64,000 bases of DNA, taken from positions 1 through 64,000 of the forward strand of contig CAVRGJ010000007.1 of assembly GCA_963720705.1 (NCBI GenBank), in the 5' to 3' direction. Positions within the stretch are counted from its first letter, which is position 1. Each line of letters starts with the position of its first letter. Of the stretch, positions 55,861 to 64,000 are shown piece by piece. The DNA comes from DASWJZ01 sp963720705. Its GTDB lineage: Bacteria > Pseudomonadota > Alphaproteobacteria > Rhizobiales > Afifellaceae. The notes beneath the pieces were generated by a model. That model made no database searches and was not told where the DNA came from. It saw only the letters and a program-made list of their open reading frames with translations. Position numbers and translations under genes: made by a program.

Positions 55861-57624
55861 ATGCAAGAGGGGCTGTCGGAGGCGATTGCGGAGGTCGAGC
55901 GGCTGGTGAAGAAGGCCGAATGGATTCCGGCTTTCGACTTGGCGAGCCGCTATCTTGAGACGTTTCCCGATAGCGAGCGGCTGAAGCACCGGGCGATCCT
56001 CGCGCTCGCCTGGGTCGGTGCGACCGAGCGCGCGATGCAGCGCTACCGCGAATGGAAGCTCGACAAATCGGAGGACACCGATGTCCTCGCGCTCGAAGCC
56101 CGGCTTCGGAAGGATGCGGCGCTGAAGCTGAAGGGCGCGCCCCGCCGTGCCGGCCTTTTGCAGGCGGCCGCCGTCTACAAACGCATCTTTGAAAAGAAGC
56201 CCGCCTACTATCCGGCGATCAACTGGGCGACCATGACGTTTCTCGGCGGTCGCAAGAAGGAAGCCGCGAAGATCGCCGCGCGTGTGCTGGCCGATCCGGA
56301 AGTCGCGAACGGCTCGGACTTCTGGTCGCTCGCAACGCGAGCCGAGGCGCATATCCTCGCCGGCGCGCTCGACCCGGCGCGTCAGGACCTGAAGGCGGCG
56401 CGGGCGTTCGGCGACGAGGGCCCGGCCTCAAGCACACGCCGCCAGCTTCGCCTGATACTGGCCGAGATGGGCCGGGCTCCCGCTGAAATCGAGCGCTTTC
56501 TCGCGCCGCTCGCGTCCCGCGTGACGGTGCACTATCTCGGCGACGAAGCCTCCGAGCGCGCATGGGCCCGATACAAACACGCGCCGGCGCTCGCCGAAGC
56601 GCGCGAGCGGATCGCCGCGGCCTTGAAGAAGCTCAATCCCGGCGCCGTCTTCGGCTCGCTTGGCAGCCCGGGCGAAATCCTCTTCGCCGAGGCGGCGCTT
56701 GCGGCCGGCAAGCAATTGAATGTCATTCTTCCGCTTCCCCTCCCAAGCTTTATCGCTCTCGTCCTGAAGAGCGCCGGCCGGGACTGGCGGGCGCGCTTCG
56801 AAGCTTGTTGCGCGGGAGCGCATCGCCTCGACACGATTGCCGAGGACCCGGATTCCGACGATCCGAATCTCGGCGAGTATGCCGCGCGCGTTGCCATGGG
56901 GCTGACGCTGCAACGGGCGCAGGAACTGGACGGCAAGGCATTGCAGGTTGTTCTGACGGATGCTGAAGGCGAGGTGCCGGACTCCGTCTCGGCGGAAGCA
57001 TGGACGAGGGACAAGCGGCGGCGGCAGATGCTCGTGCCGCTCGGCAGTGGAGCCGCCAAGCCGCGGCGCCGGAAGCGGGCCGAGCCGCGACAGTGCTGCG
57101 CCGTCGTGTTCGGCGATCTCCCCGGCTTCTCGCGCATGCCGGAAAAGTATCTGCCGGTCTTCTGGGACACCGTGATGCGGGCGATCGGCGACCTGGTGGC
57201 GGAGAAGGGAAAGGCGGTCGCGCTCAAGAACACCTGGGGCGATGCCATCCATCTTGTGGTTCCCGATGTCAGGACCGCCGCCGACATATGCCTCGCGGTT
57301 CAGAAGCGCCTTGCCAAGATCGACGGCAGCGTGCTCGGGCGGAGCGAGGCGCCGACGATGCGGATCGGGGCGCATTACGGCCCGGTCTTCGCCGACTGGG
57401 ATCCCGTGGTCGGCCAACACACTTTTTACGGCCGCTCGCTTTCACGCGCCGCGCGGATCGAGCCGATCACCCCGCCCGGCACGGTCTTCGTGACGGAAGC
57501 CTTCGCGGCGGTCCTATTGCTTGAGGCGCACGGCGAATTCACCTGCAACTACGTCGGCCCGGTGCCGCTCGCCAAAGGCTACGGCACGTTCCGGATGTAT
57601 GATCTGAAGGCGAACGAGACTTAG
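55861..57624 (+). CDS. class III cyclase with N-terminal solenoid and SLOG-like module
   Basis: A 587-residue protein. Residues 1-215 form a helical solenoid (AINWATMTFLGGRKKEA, FWSLATRAEAHIL). Residues 220-335 are a Rossmann-like domain (VTVHYLGDE, AVFGSLGSPGEILFAEAAL, ILPLP). The cyclase domain (about 410-580) has metal Asp in VFGDLPGFS, Lys and Asp in ALKNTWGDAIH, and GRSLSRAARIE, in which Ser takes the place of the usual Asn while Arg is kept. Activity is likely but specificity is uncertain. The module before the cyclase is shared with the CRP fusion at 40529. It converges on the subtilase gene. Confidence 0.85.
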   Translation: MQEGLSEAIAEVERLVKKAEWIPAFDLASRYLETFPDSERLKHRAILALAWVGATERAMQRYREWKLDKSEDTDVLALEARLRKDAALKLKGAPRRAGLLQAAAVYKRIFEKKPAYYPAINWATMTFLGGRKKEAAKIAARVLADPEVANGSDFWSLATRAEAHILAGALDPARQDLKAARAFGDEGPASSTRRQLRLILAEMGRAPAEIERFLAPLASRVTVHYLGDEASERAWARYKHAPALAEARERIAAALKKLNPGAVFGSLGSPGEILFAEAALAAGKQLNVILPLPLPSFIALVLKSAGRDWRARFEACCAGAHRLDTIAEDPDSDDPNLGEYAARVAMGLTLQRAQELDGKALQVVLTDAEGEVPDSVSAEAWTRDKRRRQMLVPLGSGAAKPRRRKRAEPRQCCAVVFGDLPGFSRMPEKYLPVFWDTVMRAIGDLVAEKGKAVALKNTWGDAIHLVVPDVRTAADICLAVQKRLAKIDGSVLGRSEAPTMRIGAHYGPVFADWDPVVGQHTFYGRSLSRAARIEPITPPGTVFVTEAFAAVLLLEAHGEFTCNYVGPVPLAKGYGTFRMYDLKANET

Positions 57625-57646
57625 CGGCCTCCGCAGGCCCTTCGAC

Positions 57647-58426
57647 CTAGCCAGCGCCTTCCGCGGCCGCCGCCTTCAGGATCGCCTTCACCTCGAAGGG
57701 CCTTAGCCCCGGATAAGCGCCGAGCAGAAGGGCGACGAAGCCGCACATGATCGGCGTCGCGAAGCTTGTGCCGGTCATCGTCGTGTAGCCGCCGCCATGC
57801 GCGGCGACCGGCACGTTCACGCCGTTGGCGGAATATTCGATCACGTCGTTGCGGTAGAGCCAGCGGGCCTGCGGCCCTTCACCCTCATTGTCGACCCCGA
57901 CGCACGGGAGGAGCGCCGCCGGAAAGCCCTCGTCCTGCAGCGGCATGTTGCGGCGCGCCGCGACGATGGTGATGCCCTTGCGATAGGCGTCTTCGCAGAA
58001 GGCGTTCATGCGCCGCACGTATTTCTCGCTCGCCGCAAGGCTCATGTTGAGCAGTCGCGCCTCGCTGCTGACGGCTTCGTCGAAGCCCGCCAACAATGCT
58101 TCGGCGGCGCCGCGATTGTTGCCGCCGAGCACGCGGAAGTCGAGGAAGCGCGTGTTCGGCGCGATCCGGGCGATGATCGAGGCGACGCCGGTTCCGTGGC
58201 CGTAAAGGTCGTTGTTCTCGGCCGGATTGGCGTCGCGCGATTCGACCTTTCCTTTCGAGTCGGCTGCAAAGATGCGTGCGCTGATCACGCGCCCGGCAAG
58301 ATCGGGATGCGAGCCGTCGATGCCGCTGTCGAGAATGCCGACCGTCACCGGCGCAAGCTCGGCCCTAGCAAGCTCTTCGATCGGGACCGCAAGGGCGCGC
58401 TGAAGCAGCCCTGTCGGAAGGCTCAT
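57647..58426 (-). CDS. short cytoplasmic subtilase (S8 peptidase)
   Basis: A 259-residue serine protease with the complete triad: Asp33 in GILDSGIDGSHP, His77 in YGHGTGVAS, Ser221 in TGTSFATP. Asn160 provides the oxyanion hole. There is no signal peptide and almost no propeptide, so it probably works inside the cell. It overlaps the GAF gene by four bases and is last in the reverse-strand cassette that includes an ABC exporter and the small CWNC protein. Processing of a substrate before export is inferred. Confidence 0.85.
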   Translation of the reverse strand: MSLPTGLLQRALAVPIEELARAELAPVTVGILDSGIDGSHPDLAGRVISARIFAADSKGKVESRDANPAENNDLYGHGTGVASIIARIAPNTRFLDFRVLGGNNRGAAEALLAGFDEAVSSEARLLNMSLAASEKYVRRMNAFCEDAYRKGITIVAARRNMPLQDEGFPAALLPCVGVDNEGEGPQARWLYRNDVIEYSANGVNVPVAAHGGGYTTMTGTSFATPIMCGFVALLLGAYPGLRPFEVKAILKAAAAEGAG

Positions 58427-59088
58427 TGCGCGCCGCCCCCGGGCGCCATCGCCTCCACCGCCTCAAGCATTCGCGAAAGCTGGAGCACGGTGCCGCTGTC
58501 GCGCTGCAGCAGCCGGCCGACACGGTCGAGCACGTCCTGTGCGACCGGATCGGGTGCGAGCGAGGCGGGCGTGGTCTCCGCGGCTTCGCCTTCGCCTTTC
58601 AAAAGCAGCGCCTGATTGACGACGAGCGCCGCGACGGTCGCGAGGCATGCATAGAGCTGTCCGTCCGCCTCGGTGAAGCGCCTCTCCGGTTTGTTCGAGA
58701 TCGCCGTGATCACCCCGATCAGCCGGTCGCCGATCAGCATCGGCGCGGAGATGACGGACTGTACGCTGCCGACCGCTTCCGCCAGCTTCGCGTCCTTGTA
58801 GCGCGGCGCGCCGATCTGCACCTGGCCGGTCTCGGCGGCAAGGCCCGCGAGGCTTCCCATCGGCACCTGCGTCCCCACCAGCACGCGCTCTGCGTTGGGA
58901 TTGCCGTAGGTCATGACGAAGGTGAGGTCGTTTGCTTCCGGGTTATAGACGAGGAGCGAACCTTCGTCGCCGCCGACTGCGCGCACCCCGGTCTCCACGA
59001 TGAGGCTCAGCGCTTGGTCCTCCAGCCCCGGCGACAAGCCGAGATAGCGCTGCATCAGGCTCGCGCGGATTTCTTTCGCATCAGCCAT
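58423..59088 (-). CDS. GAF domain protein
   Basis: A 221-residue protein with one GAF domain (about 24-165: SLLVYNPEANDLTFVMTYGN, VPMGSLAGLAAETG, SVISAPMLIGDRLIGVI). The C-terminal 55 residues are helical and may mediate dimers. No output domain is attached. GAF domains bind cyclic nucleotides or other small ligands, which matches the many cyclases nearby. It lies 25 bases downstream of the ABC gene and overlaps the subtilase gene. Confidence 0.85.
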   Translation of the reverse strand: MADAKEIRASLMQRYLGLSPGLEDQALSLIVETGVRAVGGDEGSLLVYNPEANDLTFVMTYGNPNAERVLVGTQVPMGSLAGLAAETGQVQIGAPRYKDAKLAEAVGSVQSVISAPMLIGDRLIGVITAISNKPERRFTEADGQLYACLATVAALVVNQALLLKGEGEAAETTPASLAPDPVAQDVLDRVGRLLQRDSGTVLQLSRMLEAVEAMAPGGGAQ

Positions 59089-59113
59089 CGTCTCTCCTCG
59101 CGATCCGCCGGCG

Positions 59114-61202
59114 TCACACCGGTTGCTTCGTGCCCTTCGGCGCGCCGGGCTTGGCGGCTCCCGCTTGTCGCGCCGGAGCCGGACCCGCCGGCGGGCCCTT
59201 TGCAGCGCCTTGCTGCGCGACGGGGGTTTCGATGTTGCGCACCGGAACGCTCGCCTTCACGTCGTACTCCACCTGGTCACCGTAGGCGAGTTGCGTGTCC
59301 ATGAGCTGCTTGAAGAGCGTCGGCCGTGCGGAGAGCTCAGCCGGCGTTCCGACATCCGTTATGCGCCCGTCTTCGATGCAGCAGACCAGATTGGCGACCG
59401 AGGATATCAGCGGAATGTTGTGCTCGACGAGAAGAATGGTGCGCCCTGGCGCGACGCGGCGAAGCTCTTCGGCGATGCGGTTGACGGAAAGCACATCGAT
59501 GCCCGCCGCTGGCTCGTCGAGAAGCAAGATGTGGGGATCGGCAAGGAGCGCACGCGCAATCGCAAGCCGCCGCCGCTCGCCGCCGGAGAGCCCGGCTTTT
59601 CCGGCCGCACGCGAGACGGGCGCGCCGAGCGGATCGCTGGGCGCGATGCGCTCGAGCGCGCCCCAGATATCGGCGGCGCGGCACGCCGCCTCCATCGCCG
59701 CATCGGTGGCGTCGGGCGCGGCGAGCCGCATGTTCTCCCTGACGTCCGCCTCGATGAACATCGGGAACTGCGACACGCTGCCCATCAGCGAGCGAAGCGC
59801 CGACAGACGAAATTCCTTCACGTCGGTGCCGCCGACCGTCACGCGCCCGCCGTCGGGGTCGAAGAGACGCGAGATCACCTTCAAGACGGTGCTCTTGCCC
59901 GAGCCCGACAGGCCGACGAGCGCGGTGATCTTTCCGCTTGGGAAGCGGAAGCTCACGTCGCTCAGCACCGTGCGCTCGGGCGTCGGGCGATAAGTGACGC
60001 TTTCAAGGGCCACGTCGTAGCCGGAGGCGTCGGCCGCTGTTTTCTTGCCGCTGTCCACGACTTCGAGCGGTTCGTCGAGAAGCATCCCGACCTTCTCGAC
60101 CGCCGGCCAGGCGTTGTTGATGGTCGTGTAGAAGGTGATCAGCTCCTGGATCGGCGCCACGACGCGCGGCACGAAGAGGTAGATCGCAACCGCCGCCTGC
60201 ACCGCGGCGCCGCCGCCGACGACGAAGACCGCCCAAAGGATCAGGCCGATCTGGAGAAGCGTCGGAACGGCCTGCGGGAACTGCACCGCGACCTCGCTCT
60301 GGAGCGCGCTCTTGAGCTGTGCGTCGGCTTGCGCCTTGAGCCGCGCGGCAAGGGTCGACGAACGCCGCGGGCCGGCGTTCATCAGCTGCACCTCCTGCGG
60401 TGTGGTCAGCGAGTCGACGAGCGTGTTCGCCACCATGCTCTGCTGCTGCTGGAGCGCGACGTTGGCGGCGCGGAGCCGCCCGGCGAGCCACCATCCCCCG
60501 ACCGGCAGGACGATCAGAAGCACCCCGACGACGACGTCGACGACGGTATCTTGCCCCTGCAGCTTGGAGAGGTTGTAGAAGAGAAGAATGATCGCTGAGA
60601 TGAGCGAGACGCTGCGCACAACGGGCGAGGAGAGTAACGTCGCGCAGCGCGCCTTGCGCCTGCTGCGAGTAGTTCATGATGACGGCCTGATTCTCGCCGA
60701 CGTCGTGGCTCGCGTGATAGCTAGGTCCGAGATTGATCAGCTTGTCGTGCAGCCTGAGCTGCAGGCGCTGCAGCATCAGCGTGTTGATCCACACCGTGCC
60801 GACGCGGTTCAAATAGCCGAGCGCAATCCCGAGAATTGCGGTCACCGCGAAGAGCATCGCGGTTGCGCCGATGGCGTCAGGCAAGATCGCGTCGATAAAG
60901 CTGAAGCCGCCGGAGGACTTCTTCTTTGCTTGCTGGCCGGCGGCGGGCGCGGGCGCGGGCGTGTCAGCCGGTTGCGGCGCTGCAGTCGGCGTCGCGGGTG
61001 CCGCGACGCTGTTTTGCGCCTGCGCGATGAAATTGGTGATGAGCTGCGCGTTGTAGAGCGTCACCACGTTGGTGACGAGCGCGAGGCAGGTGACGAGGTA
61101 GAAGGGCGCGACGATGCCGGAGACCGACCGCCAAGCCCAGCGCAGAAGCCGCCGCGGCGAAAGCGGCGTTAGCGCAACAGGTCGTCCGATCGGTCCCTTC
61201 AC
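59114..61202 (-). pseudogene. ABC exporter with fused ATPase, frameshifted
   Basis: A membrane domain fused to a canonical ATPase domain (GLSGSGKST, LSGGERRR, ILLLDEP). Unlike the ABC protein at 18183, every catalytic motif is intact. The frame breaks at about 60625-60645: the upstream frame reads ALRDVTLLA and then nonsense, while the downstream frame continues SPVVRSVSLISAIILLFYN. A one- or two-base indel would restore about 695 residues. An Ala/Pro/Lys linker is inserted after the first helix. GTG 61202 with an upstream GGGGG is the likely start. The C-terminal tail is Pro/Ala-rich. It may export the CWNC protein; mutation or sequencing error cannot be told apart. Confidence 0.75.
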
Positions 61203-61275
61203 GGCATCCCCCGTGCCGTTTGTCTCAGGCCGCAGACATCTGAACCACCTTACGCCCCCGGCCGCAACCGCATCG

Positions 61276-62139
61276 TCAGCGCGGCCGCTGCGAGTGGTCG
61301 GCGTGGGCGTGTCGGCGGTCGCGGTGCTCGTCCGCGCCGCCGTGGTCGTGCGCGTGGCCGCAGCCGCAATCTTCGCCGTGAACGTGTTCCGCATGAGCAG
61401 CGTGGGCGAGAAGCGCGTCCGCGTCGCCTCCGCTCTTCCGGATGACCTCGCTCCAAGTGCCGAGCACCTGCCGGCGAAGTTCGGCGAGTTCCGGCGATGC
61501 AAGCCGGTCGATCACAGCGATGCTTTCGGCGAGCTTGGCCTCCGCGGCTTGGGCGTTGCCGAGCAGGGCTTCGGCTACGCCCGAATTGCCGAGGACCGCC
61601 GCACGGATCGTGTCGATTGCGCGGGCCGGGATCTTCCCAGCAAGCGCGGCCATAAGAGCCTCGCACTGGCGCATCTCTGAGGCGACTTCGCGCGCCTGGA
61701 GAAGTGCCAGTCGCGAACGCGCAAGGCGCACGAGAAGCTGCAGCCGGGCTGCGGCGGCGTCGCGGCCGATTCCCTCTGCCTCGGCCGGGATCGCGGAAAG
61801 CGCGGCCTCGAAGGCTTCGACCGCATCGGCCTGCCGATCCTGCTGCTGCGCAAGCGCCGCCTTCGTCCGGTTCAGCATCACGAAACGGCCACGCCACACG
61901 GCTTCGTCCGGCAGCCGCGTCGGGAACAGCGAACCGGCCTCGGCGAGTGCCGCGACCGTAGCCGCTGCGCTCCCGCGCGAAAGTTCCGCCTCGGCGAGCG
62001 CAAGAAGCGCCTCGATCAACGCGCCCCGCGCGTCGCGCGTATTCTCGGCCCGCAGTGCCGCGCGGCGCGCCGCCACGTTGCTCTCCAGCGTGGATGCCTG
62101 CGGCTTGCCGGAAATCGCAGTTCTATGCGGAAGCGCCAT
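61276..62139 (-). CDS. TPR-like solenoid protein with His-rich tail
   Basis: A 287-residue protein made almost wholly of Ala-rich helical pairs typical of TPR repeats (for example LIEALLALAEAELSRGSAAATVAALAEA, quoted in part: ALLALAEAELSRG). The last 45 residues switch to a His-rich tail with two Cys (VHGEDCGCGHAHDH and further HAHADH), likely to bind metal ions. It could be a scaffold for the neighbouring exporter and peptidase. It lies 128 bases after the CWNC gene, beyond a hairpin, and 73 bases before the ABC gene. Confidence 0.7.
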   Translation of the reverse strand: MALPHRTAISGKPQASTLESNVAARRAALRAENTRDARGALIEALLALAEAELSRGSAAATVAALAEAGSLFPTRLPDEAVWRGRFVMLNRTKAALAQQQDRQADAVEAFEAALSAIPAEAEGIGRDAAAARLQLLVRLARSRLALLQAREVASEMRQCEALMAALAGKIPARAIDTIRAAVLGNSGVAEALLGNAQAAEAKLAESIAVIDRLASPELAELRRQVLGTWSEVIRKSGGDADALLAHAAHAEHVHGEDCGCGHAHDHGGADEHRDRRHAHADHSQRPR

Positions 62140-62228
62140 CTGAAGTCCTCCAGGTCGGATGTACGGCGCACGGACGCGACGCCGACGCGGTCGCGCGGCG
62201 GATCAAGCAATCGTGGAAGAATCGAAGT

Positions 62229-62250
62229 TGGGGCGGCTCGCGCCGCCCCA
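62229..62250 (-). terminator. hairpin between the CWNC gene and the rest of the cassette
   Basis: A perfect 9-bp stem (62229-62237 with 62242-62250) and a 4-base loop sit 17 bases after the CWNC stop codon. On the minus strand it is followed by ACTTCG, so the T tract is weak. A partial terminator would give more small protein than downstream enzymes. Confidence 0.45.
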
Positions 62251-62267
62251 GATTGAAGCCGGAGCGC

Positions 62268-62495
62268 TTAAACCTCGAAATAGGCGCCGCAGTTCCAGCA
62301 ATAATAGCCGAGCCAAACGTTGGTGTCGGCGACGACGTCATTCACCGCCCAGCAGTTCCAGCAGACAGCGGCGGTCCAGTAGGTCGCCTGGCCCTCTACG
62401 TCCGCCATCTTGGGCTTCTTGCCCTTACCGATCTTGTTTGCCGGAACCTTGTCCTTGTTGCCCTTCTTCGAAATTTTCACTTTCGCTTCGGCCAT
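62268..62495 (-). CDS. small Lys-rich protein with two CWNC motifs
   Basis: A 75-residue protein. Residues 1-30 are strongly basic (KVKISKKGNKDKVPANKIGK). Residues 38-75 are aromatic and Cys-rich with two identical CWNC motifs (Cys45/Cys48 and Cys66/Cys69) separated by 17 residues, plus many Trp and Tyr. A strong AAGGAG site lies seven bases before the ATG, so expression should be high. It may be a zinc-ribbon-like protein or, given the leader-like N-terminus and the ABC and subtilase genes after it, a processed and exported peptide precursor. No family was recognised. Confidence 0.7.
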   Translation of the reverse strand: MAEAKVKISKKGNKDKVPANKIGKGKKPKMADVEGQATYWTAAVCWNCWAVNDVVADTNVWLGYYCWNCGAYFEV

Positions 62496-62996
62496 TTTAG
62501 GTCTCCTTCAGAATGCACGGGTCATGTGTGACCCCCCCGTTACCCGCGCTCGGTATCCGGCTCCGAAGACAAGTCTTTCCATCGGCGACAGGATTCCCGG
62601 CTCGCACAGGCAAACGAAAAACCTGAGCCAAGCCGGGCCCGGTGCGTCGCTATGCGTAAGCCATGGAGAGGGTGCTTGTCTGATTCCGAGCGAAGACAGG
62701 TTTAATGTTCTCTCAGCGCGAAGAAATTCTCAAGTTACAAAATGGAAAAACCTTTGCGTGCGTGGTGGGAGCACGGCTTCGCGGAAAGCGAGTATCGCCG
62801 CTCAGTGGCGGGGACTTGGATGGGTTGGCATATCGTTTGCCGGCCCCAGGGTGTTCGCTGCGCTGCACAAGGGCAGTCCGGAAATTGTGCCGACTCTATC
62901 TCGGGAGACGCTCGGAAAATCTGATGCAACGTTTCGATGCGGAGGAACGCACTGCTAGAATGGCAGCTCGATAAACGAAGATCGAAGGGAAACGAT
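62496..62996. other. 501-base intergenic region
   Basis: No convincing gene is seen. It separates the divergent CWNC cassette and dehydrogenase gene. It contains a perfect palindrome GGGTCA-TGTG-TGACCC (62519-62534), 24 bases upstream of the CWNC start, and a larger inverted repeat CCCGGCT/AGCCGGG (62596-62602 with 62631-62637) enclosing CAGG/CCTG. A possible -10 TAGAAT lies at 62956-62961 before the dehydrogenase. The stretch 62700-62760 is richer in A and T than its surroundings. Short open frames here have atypical composition. Confidence 0.5.
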
Positions 62997-64000
62997 GTGA
63001 AACAGGCAGCCGCCGCAAAGGCCCCCACGCAGCTTTTCTTGGGCGGGGAATGGCGCGACGCCTCCGACGGCGGCACGTTCGATGTCGACAATCCGGCGAC
63101 TGGCGAGGTGATCGCGAAGGTTGCGAGCGCCACGCTCGCCGATGGCAAGGCGGCGCTCGACGCCGCGGAGAGGGCGTTTCCGGCATGGGCTGCCATGAAG
63201 CCGCGCGAGCGCGGCGAGGTGTTGCGCAAGGCCTTCGAATTGATCATGGCGCAGCACGAGGACTTCGCGCGCCTGATCACGCTCGAGAACGGCAAGGCGC
63301 TGCCGGATTCGCGCGGCGAGATCGCCTACGCGGCGGAGTTCTTCCGCTGGAGCAGCGAGGAGGCGGCGCGCGCCATCGGCGACGTCTATCGCGGTCCCTC
63401 GACCGGCGCACGCATCCTTGTCGGCCACAAGCCGGCGGGGATCTCGGTTCTCATCACACCGTGGAATTTTCCGGCCGCGATGGCGACGCGCAAGATCGGC
63501 CCGGCGCTCGCCGCCGGCTGTCCGGTGATCCTGAAGCCTGCCTCGGCAACGCCGCTTACCATGCTCGCGCTGATGCCGGTCCTTGAGAAGGCGGGCGTGC
63601 CGAAAGGCGTGATCAGCGTGCTTCCTTCGAGACAGTCCGGAAAGCTCGTCAACTCGCTCTTGCACGACCCGCGCGTGCGCGTCGTCTCCTTCACCGGCTC
63701 GACCGAGGTCGGGCGGACGCTTCTGAAGGCCGCCGCCGACAACATCGTGACCCCGGCGATGGAGCTTGGCGGCAACGCGCCCTTCGTCGTCTTCGACGAT
63801 GCCGACCTCGACGCCGCGGTCGCCGGCGCGATCGTCGCCAAGATGCGCAATATCGGCGAAGCCTGTACCGCCGCAAATCGCTTCTATGTGCACGACAAGG
63901 TGCACGATCAATTCGCCAAGAAGCTCGCCGACAAGATGGGCGCGATGAAGATCGGCAACGGCCTGGAGGACGGGGTCGAGGTCGGCTCGCTCGTCAACGC
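62997..64000 (+). CDS. gabD: NAD(P)-dependent aldehyde dehydrogenase, succinate-semialdehyde type (partial)
   Basis: The first 334 codons of an aldehyde dehydrogenase cut off by the window edge. It starts at GTG 62997; the ATG two bases earlier is followed at once by a stop. A GAAGGGAA site precedes it. Visible are the NAD-binding ITPWNFPAAM and FTGSTEVGR, the catalytic Glu at about 256 (MELGGNAPF) and the catalytic Cys at about 290 (GEACTAANR). The sequence is closest to GabD-type succinate-semialdehyde dehydrogenases, but other aldehydes are possible. It acts in the cytosol. Confidence 0.85.
   Translation, partial: MKQAAAAKAPTQLFLGGEWRDASDGGTFDVDNPATGEVIAKVASATLADGKAALDAAERAFPAWAAMKPRERGEVLRKAFELIMAQHEDFARLITLENGKALPDSRGEIAYAAEFFRWSSEEAARAIGDVYRGPSTGARILVGHKPAGISVLITPWNFPAAMATRKIGPALAAGCPVILKPASATPLTMLALMPVLEKAGVPKGVISVLPSRQSGKLVNSLLHDPRVRVVSFTGSTEVGRTLLKAAADNIVTPAMELGGNAPFVVFDDADLDAAVAGAIVAKMRNIGEACTAANRFYVHDKVHDQFAKKLADKMGAMKIGNGLEDGVEVGSLVN

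Noticed and set aside
62705..62974. Short open frames (60-89 codons) before the dehydrogenase gene
   Set aside because: Composition is unlike the neighbours, several frames compete, and none has a good ribosome-binding site.
1..64000. tRNA, rRNA, CRISPR or insertion sequence
   Set aside because: No cloverleaf, rRNA segment, regular repeat-spacer array, transposase or integrase was found on reading both strands.

Overview
The window is about 64 kb of GC-rich DNA packed with genes. It looks like the chromosome of an alphaproteobacterium, probably of the order Hyphomicrobiales. This rests on LpsL-type uronate epimerase and MurG-like glycosyltransferase families, Rhizobiales-style palindromes, a NadS-type toxin-antitoxin pair and overall codon use; no rRNA or tRNA marker is present, so placement is inference. 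No CRISPR array, insertion sequence, rRNA or tRNA was seen.

Layout. 14-3478: a four-carbon acid-sugar operon (RraA-like protein, OtnC, OtnK) with a degraded GntR regulator. 3406-10504: surface polysaccharide genes (Wzy-like membrane protein, UDP-sugar epimerase, deacetylase, glycosyltransferase, polysaccharide lyase-like protein, FkbM methyltransferase). 10507-14595: a binding protein and two permeases of a peptide ABC importer, whose fused ATPase lies at 21026-22949 on the other strand and carries a frameshift. 14684-20998: a reverse-strand unit of methyltransferase, class III cyclase, metallo-beta-lactamase hydrolase, cyclic-nucleotide-binding protein and a strange ABC protein with a degenerate ATPase domain. 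23016-27659: a glycan operon. 27875-34311: a second cyclase, a DUF6159 membrane protein, a selenium-binding protein (methanethiol oxidase type) with a membrane partner, an exported toroid-like protein and a tiny Asp-rich exported protein. 34426-39383: an RND efflux pump with its TetR regulator and operators. 39577-40273: a toxin-antitoxin pair with paired operators.

40529-62495 is the most unusual part. It holds a CRP-HTH-solenoid-SLOG-like-pseudocyclase fusion, a CHASE4-PAS-GGDEF-EAL protein, a two-gene unit of a triple TIR-like protein and a 2299-residue nSTAND-type NTPase, an exported repeat protein, a structured RNA candidate ending in a strong terminator, and a cyclase sharing its sensor module with the CRP fusion. 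A reverse-strand cassette follows: a small CWNC-motif protein, a His-rich solenoid protein, an ABC exporter (frameshifted), a GAF protein and a cytoplasmic subtilase. The window ends in an aldehyde dehydrogenase.

The theme is second-messenger signalling (three class III cyclases, two cyclic-nucleotide-binding proteins, one c-di-GMP enzyme) joined to surface polysaccharide synthesis and a likely NTP-dependent conflict system. The best candidates for something undescribed are the triple-TIR/nSTAND pair, the CWNC cassette, and the degenerate ABC protein in the cyclase operon.
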